Both the position numbers and the translations under genes were made by a program. Below the pieces are notes generated by a model, which was not told where the DNA came from, did not search any database, and worked only from the letters and a program-made list of their open reading frames with translations. DNA of 64,000 bases, taken from assembly GCF_000503775.1 (NCBI RefSeq), contig NZ_KI629787.1, forward strand, positions 211,870 through 275,869, read 5' to 3'. Shown here one piece after another: positions 57,877-64,000 of the stretch (position 1 is the stretch's first letter; the number at the start of each line of letters is the position of its first letter). Source of the DNA: Brevibacillus panacihumi W25. GTDB lineage: Bacteria; Bacillota; Bacilli; Brevibacillales; Brevibacillaceae.

Positions 57877-58380
57877 ATGAGAAACACCACGCGTTATCCC
57901 GTTCACGGTGCCAATCCGTTGTGGCAGATGTACAAGACCGTGAGCTTCTGGAAGGTGATGAAAAGCTTTGCTGTGATTCAACTGGCCAGATACACTCCCT
58001 TCTTGTCCTGGAAGAACTGGCTGTATCGCACCTTTTTGCGGATGGAGGTCGGGGAGCATACCGCCATTGCGTTGATGGTCATGATGGACACCATGTTTCC
58101 GGAATTGATCAAGATTGGGCGAAATAGCGTCATCGGATACAATACGACGATCCTGGCGCATGAATACCTTGTGGATGAATACCGTCTCGGAGAGGTGAGG
58201 ATTGGCGATAACGTACTGATCGGGGCCAATACGACGATTCTTCCGGGTGTGACGATCGGGGACGGGGCCATTGTAGCTGCAGGAACCGTCGTGCACAAGG
58301 ATGTTGCGCCAGGCGCTTTTGTCGGGGGCAATCCGATGCAGGTTATCCGGGAAGGTACAGCAAGCAAGGAAACGGAATGA
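57877..58380 (+). CDS. Left-handed beta-helix acyltransferase (YvoF-like)
   Basis: The 167-residue protein has a helical N-terminus and hexapeptide repeats ([34 protein letters not shown]), closing with [12 protein letters not shown], as in CoA-dependent O- or N-acetyltransferases. In Bacillus yvoF lies in the hprK-lgt-yvoD-ppaX-yvoF-hisZ order; here it directly follows hprK by 24 bases and precedes hisZ. The acceptor is unknown. Confidence 0.85.
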   Translation: MRNTTRYPVHGANPLWQMYKTVSFWKVMKSFAVIQLARYTPFLSWKNWLYRTFLRMEVGEHTAIALMVMMDTMFPELIKIGRNSVIGYNTTILAHEYLVDEYRLGEVRIGDNVLIGANTTILPGVTIGDGAIVAAGTVVHKDVAPGAFVGGNPMQVIREGTASKETE

Positions 58381-58391
58381 TTGTGAAAGCG

Positions 58392-58422
58392 GGGGGACAC
58401 TCAATAGTGTCTCCCCTTTTTT
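58392..58422 (+). terminator. Rho-independent terminator before hisZ
   Basis: GGGGACACT pairs with AGTGTCTCCCC (one bulge), followed by T6. It separates hprK-yvoF from the histidine operon. Confidence 0.88.
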
Positions 58423-58546
58423 GCTCTTTTCTGACTATTCGTATCGCTGTTGACCATCCATACATTCCGTGATACTCTTCTACATAACACTTTAGTTTGC
58501 TACCATATTAGCAGAGTAAAGCAACGAGGCGCAGGAGGGTATCACG

Positions 58547-59722
58547 ATGACAAAGCCGTTGGGATTTGAAAAGCCGTTGGGAATGCGGGATATATTGCCA
58601 GATTCGCTGGTCAAACAACGGCATTTGGAAAGAGCGCTGCGGAAGTGCATTGAACCCTGGGGATACGAGGAAATTTCCACGCCCTCCCTGGAGTATTACG
58701 ATACAGTCGGGGTTGCCAGCGCAATTGTAACCGATCGAATGTTTCGCCTGTTGGACAAACAAGGACATACCGTCGTTTTGCGGCCAGATATGACGACGCC
58801 GATCGCACGGGTGGTTTCTTCCTTATATAAAGATGTGCCGTTGCCAATCCGTCTGTTTTACCAAGCGAATGTGTTTCGAGCCCAGGAAAAGGAAGCGGGC
58901 CGCAATGCGGAGTTTTTTCAGACGGGGATTGAGCTCATTGGCGATGCGTCGGAGGATGCGGATGCCGAAGCGATTGCCCTGGCTGTCTTCTGCCTGCGGG
59001 CGGCAGGTGTAGCGACGTTCCGAATCGCTATCGGTCATGTCGATTTCGTCGAGGGTCTGCTGGAGGAAGAGATTGCCGATGAAGAGGTGAAAAGCCAATT
59101 CCGCACCTTCCTGTATGAGCGGGATTTCGTCGGATACCGCCAGCTGCTGTCATCCCTGGAGCTGCCGGGGGAGTCGAAGCATCGATTGGAGTCCCTGCTC
59201 CGTCTGCGCGGCGGCAAGGGAAAGATCGACGAGGCCAGAGAATTGACGGTGAATGGAAAGGCGCGCAGAGCGGTCGATACAGTCGCTTCTCTCTGGGATG
59301 CGCTGGAAGCGTATGGGGTGACGGACGATCTTTTGCTCGACTTCAACCTGATCAGCAATTTGAATTACTACACAGGTGTTGTCTTTGAAGGATACGCGGC
59401 AGATCTGGGCTCGCCGCTGCTTGGCGGAGGACGCTACGATCATCTGGCAGCCCAGTTTGGACGCCCGGCGCCAGCTACAGGCTTTGCGATCAAAATGGAT
59501 CGCCTCTTGCTGGTCACGCCAGAGATGGATGGCCCCCCGCCTGCTCGAGTCCTGCTGTGCTATACCGCGCAGCGACGACGTGAAGCGTTGGCGGAGGCGC
59601 AATTGCTGCGCGAGGATGGTCTGGTGGTCGTGACGAGGCTGATCGAACAAGAATCCGATGTAACGGACAGCGACAAGGCTGTGTACGCCAAAATAATCTG
59701 CATGACGCAAAAGGAGGAGTAG
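58547..59722 (+). CDS. hisZ: ATP phosphoribosyltransferase regulatory subunit
   Basis: The 391-residue protein is a class II histidyl-tRNA-synthetase-like fold without aminoacylation role: GMRDILPDS, VVLRPDMTTPIARV, RLFYQANVFRAQE (motif 2-like) and LLGGGRYDHLAAQFG. HisZ pairs with the short HisG to form the active, histidine-sensitive enzyme. GGAGGG precedes ATG 58547. A possible -35 TTGACC lies at 58450-58455. It is the first gene of the histidine operon. Confidence 0.95.
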   Translation: MTKPLGFEKPLGMRDILPDSLVKQRHLERALRKCIEPWGYEEISTPSLEYYDTVGVASAIVTDRMFRLLDKQGHTVVLRPDMTTPIARVVSSLYKDVPLPIRLFYQANVFRAQEKEAGRNAEFFQTGIELIGDASEDADAEAIALAVFCLRAAGVATFRIAIGHVDFVEGLLEEEIADEEVKSQFRTFLYERDFVGYRQLLSSLELPGESKHRLESLLRLRGGKGKIDEARELTVNGKARRAVDTVASLWDALEAYGVTDDLLLDFNLISNLNYYTGVVFEGYAADLGSPLLGGGRYDHLAAQFGRPAPATGFAIKMDRLLLVTPEMDGPPPARVLLCYTAQRRREALAEAQLLREDGLVVVTRLIEQESDVTDSDKAVYAKIICMTQKEE

Positions 59723-59725
59723 GAG

Positions 59726-60376
59726 ATGAGCTCATTGGACCGTTCACAAAAACTGACCATTGCGATGCCGAAAGGGCGCATCTTTGAGGAAGCCGTCCAC
59801 TTTTTGCAGCAGGCAGGCTTGCAGGTTACGGCAGAATTGCAAGACTCGCGCAAGCTGGTCATTCCCGTAGAAAACGCGCAGCTGGAATTTATCTTGGCGA
59901 AGCCGACGGATGTACCGACCTATGTAGAGTACGGCGTCGCGGATGTCGGGGTGGTAGGCAAGGATGTACTGCTGGAAGAAGAGCGCGACGTATACGAGCT
60001 GCTGGATCTGCAAATTGGCTACTGCCGAATGATGGTGGCCGGCATGCCGGATTGGAAGCCGACAGAGGCGCCGCGTGTCGCCACGAAGTATCCGAAAATC
60101 GCTTCTCGCTATTTTCGCGAGCAGGGGCAGCAGGTGGAGGTCATCAAGCTGAATGGATCGGTCGAGCTGGCCCCGATGATCGGGCTGGCGGATCGCATCG
60201 TCGACATCGTCTCCACGGGCCGTACCTTGAAGGAAAATGGGCTGATCGAGCTGGAGCATATCTGTGAAATCACGACAAGGCTGATCGCCAACCGCGCAAG
60301 CTACCGGATGAAAAGTGGGGCGGTAGACGATATTGCACAGAAGTTTATGGAGGTTATCCCTCGTTCAATCAGATAG
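59726..60376 (+). CDS. hisG: ATP phosphoribosyltransferase catalytic subunit (short form)
   Basis: The 216-residue protein is the short HisG that lacks the C-terminal regulatory domain and so needs HisZ. It has [15 protein letters not shown], the [15 protein letters not shown] strand-turn and the PRPP site [16 protein letters not shown]. It catalyses the first step, joining ATP and PRPP. AAAGGAGGAG precedes ATG 59726, three bases after hisZ. Confidence 0.96.
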   Translation: MSSLDRSQKLTIAMPKGRIFEEAVHFLQQAGLQVTAELQDSRKLVIPVENAQLEFILAKPTDVPTYVEYGVADVGVVGKDVLLEEERDVYELLDLQIGYCRMMVAGMPDWKPTEAPRVATKYPKIASRYFREQGQQVEVIKLNGSVELAPMIGLADRIVDIVSTGRTLKENGLIELEHICEITTRLIANRASYRMKSGAVDDIAQKFMEVIPRSIR

Positions 60377-60391
60377 AAAAGGGTGAGCAAC

Positions 60392-61693
60392 ATGCTGAGA
60401 ATCATCCCAGCCGAGCAATACCAAGCCAAACGCTCTGTCGATTCGGGGACGAAAGAGCAGCAAGAAACGGTCAAAGCGATCCTCGCCGAAGTCAAAGAAC
60501 GGGGGGATCAAGCGCTCCGTTCCTATACAGAGAAGTTCGACCGAGTGGCATTAGCCGATTTTCGCGTGAGTGAAGCGGAGTTCGCAGAGGCGGAGTCGCT
60601 TGTTTCCAAGGATGTGCAAGAGGCATTGAAAGAAGCAGCCGCCAACATTCGCGACTTCCATGAACGGCAGGTTCGCCAATCCTGGTTTTCCACCAAAGAG
60701 AGCGGAACGATCCTCGGCCAAATCATCCGTCCATTAAAACGAGTGGGATTGTACGTACCCGGGGGAACAGCCGCATACCCGTCCAGTGTCTTGATGAATG
60801 CCGTCCCTGCGAAGATTGCCGGAGTATCGGAAGTGGTGATCACGACGCCGCCTGGAGCGGATGGAAAAGTAAATCCGGCGATTCTCTTCGCTGCCAAAAT
60901 CGCGGGTGTGACCGAGATCTACAAGGTAGGAGGAGCGCAGGCGATAGCGGCCCTCACCTACGGTACGGAGCAGATCAAAGCGGTGGATAAAATCGTCGGA
61001 CCGGGCAATATGTACGTTGCGCTGGCGAAAAGAGAAGTGTTTGGTCTGGTCAGCATCGATATGGTAGCGGGTCCGAGCGAAATCGCCGTGCTGGCTGACG
61101 ATACCGCCAATCCGCGTTATGTGGCAGCGGACCTGCTGTCCCAGGCCGAGCATGATCCGATGTCTGCAGCTGTGCTGGTGACCCCGTCGACAACTTTGGC
61201 GCAGGCCGTAGCGCAGGAAGTTGAACGCCAATTGGCCGATTTGCCGCGCAAGTCGATCGCGGAGGCTTCGATTCGCAACCATGGCGCGATTATTCTGGTA
61301 AACGATCTGGACGAAGGCTTTGCCGTGATCAATGAGATCGCACCGGAGCATCTGGAGATCATGACGGCAGATCCGTTTGCGCATCTGGGCAAGGTAGAGA
61401 ATGCCGGGGCTATTTTCCTCGGGCCATACAGCTCTGAACCTGTCGGCGATTATTTTGCAGGCTCCAATCACGTGATCCCGACGAACGGCACCGCGCGTTT
61501 TTCCTCGCCTTTATCGGTGGATGACTTCATCAAAAAATCGAGTGTGGTCTCCTACAGCAGACGTGATTTGGAGGGGAATGGACATAAAATCGTGACCCTT
61601 GCCGAACAAGAGGGGCTGGCTGCACACGGCCGTGCCATATCAGAGAGGCTTCGTGACTTTACAAGTGAAGAGCAGGAGCGTGACAACGGATGA
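60392..61693 (+). CDS. hisD: Histidinol dehydrogenase
   Basis: The 433-residue zinc enzyme has VGLYVPGGTAAYPSSVLM, the signature IDMVAGPSEIAVLADD..NPRYVAADLLSQAEHDP, and APEHLEIM with a catalytic His/Glu pair. It oxidises histidinol to histidine in two NAD+ steps. ATG 60392 is used, eight bases after AAAAGGG; GTG 60383 overlaps that site. It overlaps hisB by four bases. Confidence 0.96.
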   Translation: MLRIIPAEQYQAKRSVDSGTKEQQETVKAILAEVKERGDQALRSYTEKFDRVALADFRVSEAEFAEAESLVSKDVQEALKEAAANIRDFHERQVRQSWFSTKESGTILGQIIRPLKRVGLYVPGGTAAYPSSVLMNAVPAKIAGVSEVVITTPPGADGKVNPAILFAAKIAGVTEIYKVGGAQAIAALTYGTEQIKAVDKIVGPGNMYVALAKREVFGLVSIDMVAGPSEIAVLADDTANPRYVAADLLSQAEHDPMSAAVLVTPSTTLAQAVAQEVERQLADLPRKSIAEASIRNHGAIILVNDLDEGFAVINEIAPEHLEIMTADPFAHLGKVENAGAIFLGPYSSEPVGDYFAGSNHVIPTNGTARFSSPLSVDDFIKKSSVVSYSRRDLEGNGHKIVTLAEQEGLAAHGRAISERLRDFTSEEQERDNG

Positions 61694-62289
61694 GCGAGCA
61701 GCAAAAGCGTACAGCGCAGATTGAGCGCAATACAAAAGAAACACAAATCGCCCTCACCTTCGGGATAGACGGCACGGGCGAGAGCAAGCTGGATTCAGGC
61801 GTGCCTTTTTTTGATCACATGCTGGACGCGTTTACCCGCCATGGCTTTTTCGATCTACAGGTGCAGGCCAAGGGAGATATCGAGATCGACTATCACCATA
61901 CAGTCGAGGACATTGGGATCTGCCTGGGCAATGCTGTACGGGAGGCATTGGGCGATAAGAAGGGGATCAAGCGCTACGGCAACGCCTTCGTGCCGATGGA
62001 TGACGCTTTGGCACAGGTCGTGATCGACATCAGCAACCGCCCGCATCTTGAATACCGGGCGACGTACCAGACGCCGATGGTGGGACAGTTTCCTACTGAG
62101 CTGGTTCACGAGTTTTTGTGGAAATTTGCTTTGGAGGCGCGCATCAACCTGCACGTGATTCTCCACTATGGTCACAATACGCATCATATGATCGAAGCGA
62201 TTTTCAAGGCATTGGGCCGCGCACTTGATGAAGCGACAATGATCGATCCGCGCGTCAAAGGCGTTCCGTCTACCAAAGGGGTTTTGTAA
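61690..62289 (+). CDS. hisB: Imidazoleglycerol-phosphate dehydratase
   Basis: The 199-residue enzyme is the monofunctional type, with both metal motifs VPFFDHMLDAF...DYHHTVEDIGI and LHYGHNTHHMIEAIFKA. It makes imidazole acetol phosphate. ATGA overlap with hisD. No phosphatase domain is fused, as normal in Bacillota. Confidence 0.96.
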   Translation: MSEQQKRTAQIERNTKETQIALTFGIDGTGESKLDSGVPFFDHMLDAFTRHGFFDLQVQAKGDIEIDYHHTVEDIGICLGNAVREALGDKKGIKRYGNAFVPMDDALAQVVIDISNRPHLEYRATYQTPMVGQFPTELVHEFLWKFALEARINLHVILHYGHNTHHMIEAIFKALGRALDEATMIDPRVKGVPSTKGVL

Positions 62290-62290
62290 A

Positions 62291-62920
62291 ATGATCGGCA
62301 TCATCGACTACGGCATGGGGAATTTGTACAGTTTGAGCAAGGCTTTGGAGCGGTTGGGGTACACCTATGAATTCGTCTCCCGACCGGAGCGGCTGAAGGA
62401 GTATACGGGGCTGATCCTGCCAGGAGTCGGTGCGTTTGGGGATGCTATCGCCAACATCAGGGAGCTGGGCCTGGTGGAAGGAATCCGGGACTATGCCGCT
62501 TCTGGCCGACCGATTCTCGGGATCTGCCTGGGGATGCAGCTTTTGTTTGACAAAAGCGAGGAGCATGGCGAGCACCAGGGCTTGTCCTTGCTCGCAGGAG
62601 AGGTCGTACGTTTTCAAGGGGAATACAAGGTTCCCCATATGGGCTGGAATCAGCTGGAGATCAAAGGCGATGGCGCCAGAAAGCTGCCGCTGCTGGACGG
62701 CGTGCAGACAGGCGATTATGTCTACTTCGTGCACTCGTACCACGTCCGGGTAAAGGCGAGGGACATCTTGCTGGCGACGACCGATTACTACCAGGACGTC
62801 ACGGCGATCGCAGGGCAGGGAAATGTGTACGGCATGCAGTTTCATCCAGAAAAAAGCGGGGACACGGGCATGCGTCTCTTGCGTAATTTCGCGGTGCAGT
62901 GCGAGGGGGGCTTGGCATGA
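62291..62920 (+). CDS. hisH: Imidazole glycerol phosphate synthase glutaminase subunit
   Basis: The 209-residue class I amidotransferase has [11 protein letters not shown], nucleophile Cys79 ([12 protein letters not shown]) and the closing His/Glu pair in [10 protein letters not shown]. It hands ammonia to HisF. It starts one base after hisB and overlaps hisA by four bases. Confidence 0.95.
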   Translation: MIGIIDYGMGNLYSLSKALERLGYTYEFVSRPERLKEYTGLILPGVGAFGDAIANIRELGLVEGIRDYAASGRPILGICLGMQLLFDKSEEHGEHQGLSLLAGEVVRFQGEYKVPHMGWNQLEIKGDGARKLPLLDGVQTGDYVYFVHSYHVRVKARDILLATTDYYQDVTAIAGQGNVYGMQFHPEKSGDTGMRLLRNFAVQCEGGLA

Positions 62921-63654
62921 GTTTTATCATCTATCCGGCTATTGATATTCGAGGCGGCAAATGTGTTCGGCTGTTCCAGGGCGATTATGCGCAGGAGACC
63001 GTCTATGCGGACTCTCCGGTGGAAATGGCGAAGCGTTGGGTAGCTCAAGGAGCAGAATGGGTCCATTTGGTTGATCTGGACGGGGCGAAGGAAGGGAAGC
63101 CTGCAAACGCCGAATTGATCAAGGAAATCGCTCGTACCATTTCCGTTCCCGTCCAGGTAGGCGGGGGCATTCGCACAGAGGAGCAGATTGCTGATTACCT
63201 GCAAGCGGGAGTGGCTCGCGTCATCGTCGGTACTGCAGCTATCGAGGACGAGCCTTTTACCAAAAAAATTCTTGCGGCTCACGGCGACAAGATCGCGATC
63301 GGTCTCGACTGCCGCAATGGTCTTGTGGCTACGCGGGGCTGGCTGGAGACTACCGATGTGAAAGCGACAGAGCTGGCCCAAAAGCTCGTCTCCTATGGGG
63401 CAGAGACGTTTATCTATACCGATATTGCACGCGACGGCACCTTGACTGGACCCAATGTGGAAGAGATCGCGGGGCTGGCTGTCGCGACGGGCAAGTCCGT
63501 AATCGCGTCCGGCGGAGTCAGCAAGCTGGATGACCTGCTGACGCTTTCGGCACATGCGGCTGACGGGGTGTCCGGTGCCATCGTGGGCAAGGCGCTGTAT
63601 ACGGATGCTTTCACTTTAGACGAGGCACTGCGCCGCATGGGGGAGCGTGAGTAG
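62917..63654 (+). CDS. hisA: ProFAR isomerase
   Basis: The 245-residue (beta/alpha)8 barrel has [19 protein letters not shown] with the catalytic N-terminal Asp, [13 protein letters not shown] and [16 protein letters not shown] with the second catalytic Asp. It isomerises the ProFAR aminoaldose to the ketose PRFAR. GGGGGG precedes ATG 62917, inside the end of hisH. Confidence 0.96.
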   Translation: MSFIIYPAIDIRGGKCVRLFQGDYAQETVYADSPVEMAKRWVAQGAEWVHLVDLDGAKEGKPANAELIKEIARTISVPVQVGGGIRTEEQIADYLQAGVARVIVGTAAIEDEPFTKKILAAHGDKIAIGLDCRNGLVATRGWLETTDVKATELAQKLVSYGAETFIYTDIARDGTLTGPNVEEIAGLAVATGKSVIASGGVSKLDDLLTLSAHAADGVSGAIVGKALYTDAFTLDEALRRMGERE

Positions 63655-63655
63655 G

Positions 63656-64000
63656 ATGTTGGCAAAGCGTATTATTCCCTGCCTGGACGTAAAGGACGGA
63701 CGTGTCGTAAAAGGTGTGCAATTCGTCGGGCTGCGCGATGCCGGGGACCCGGTGGAGCTGGCGAAGAAGTACAGCGAAGAAGGCGCAGACGAGCTCGTCT
63801 TTTTGGACATCTCCGCTTCTCATGAAGGACGTAAAACGATGGTGGATGTCATCGAGCGCACGGCAGCCAATATCACGATTCCGTTCACCGTTGGCGGCGG
63901 GATCAACAGCGTCGAGGATATGAAGCGAATCCTGCGGGCCGGAGCGGACAAGATCTCGCTCAATACAGCAGCTGTATTGCGACCGGAGCTGGTTCGCGAA
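63656..64000 (+). CDS. hisF: Imidazole glycerol phosphate synthase cyclase subunit (3' partial)
   Basis: The first 115 residues are visible, with the window ending in frame. They show the HisF start [20 protein letters not shown] (catalytic Asp), [15 protein letters not shown], and [20 protein letters not shown]. HisF closes the imidazole ring using ammonia from HisH. It starts one base after hisA. The rest, and hisI(E), should follow beyond the window. Confidence 0.96.
   Translation, partial: MLAKRIIPCLDVKDGRVVKGVQFVGLRDAGDPVELAKKYSEEGADELVFLDISASHEGRKTMVDVIERTAANITIPFTVGGGINSVEDMKRILRAGADKISLNTAAVLRPELVRE

Noticed and set aside
57034..58404. 456-residue antisense frame opposite hprK and the acetyltransferase gene
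   Set aside because: Covers two certain genes and a terminator; His/Arg-rich shadow composition.
58423..58546. T-box leader before hisZ
   Set aside because: The gap is too short for a T-box and the conserved T-box sequence is not present.

Overview
This window reads as a chromosomal segment of a motile, spore-former-type Bacillota close to Brevibacillus/Paenibacillaceae. The pointers are purine-rich Shine-Dalgarno sites, Bacillus-like order in several blocks (flaG-fliD-fliS-fliT ... hpf-secA-prfB; ftsEX-hydrolase-ctpB-minJ; uvrBA; hprK-yvoF-hisZGDBHAF), an arginine operon, and HprK. The genus is inferred from gene order and protein character, not from a database search.

Layout. 1-4830: AT-rich surface-sugar genes (partial glycosyltransferase, then a WbpA/B/D/E-type set predicted to make a UDP-2,3-diamino-uronic acid sugar) directly upstream of flagellar filament genes flaG, fliD, fliS and a fliT-like gene (4951-7629). 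7796-9398: a MotA/MotB-like pair, where base composition turns GC-richer. 9545-9620: a cluster of DnaA-box-like 9-mers. 9665-12591: amino-acid ABC transporter binding protein and permease, split by a TnpB element (10641-11759). 12700-14006: cold-shock protein and a convergent HD-GYP protein. 14222-15334: a second, different TnpB behind a promoter with a LexA/DinR-like operator. 15518-20725: hpf, secA, an orphan ORF and prfB with its programmed +1 frameshift.

20933-35942: YciI-like protein, cytochrome c lipoprotein, then argC-argB-argD and carA-carB-argF (no argJ between argC and argB) with ArgR-like operators; then a small transcription unit with two tandem pseudoknot-type RNA elements and a 25-residue hydrophobic peptide; then a DUF5317-like/HD-GYP membrane pair, and argG-argH. 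36138-39497: ECF sigma factor with DUF4179-type membrane partner, and an iron alcohol dehydrogenase. 39814-45539: ftsE-ftsX-M23 hydrolase-ctpB-minJ-like cell-envelope/division block. 45700-48361: secreted YcdB-like protein and a solitary flgD. 48519-53378: SOS-type uvrB-uvrA. 53464-54492: HD hydrolase and YvlD-like membrane protein.

54551-56680 (minus strand): an agr-type quorum-sensing locus, agrB-agrD-agrC, whose 48-residue AgrD is too short for the supplied ORF cutoffs and lacks the usual ring-forming cysteine; no agrA is visible. 56917-64000: hprK, yvoF-like acetyltransferase and the histidine operon hisZ-hisG-hisD-hisB-hisH-hisA-hisF (hisF runs off the end).

The strongest candidates for something undescribed are the tandem RNA/micropeptide unit (30276-30618) and the cysteine-less agr locus; the SOS-operator TnpB and the DnaA-box cluster come next. 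No tRNA, rRNA or CRISPR array was recognised.
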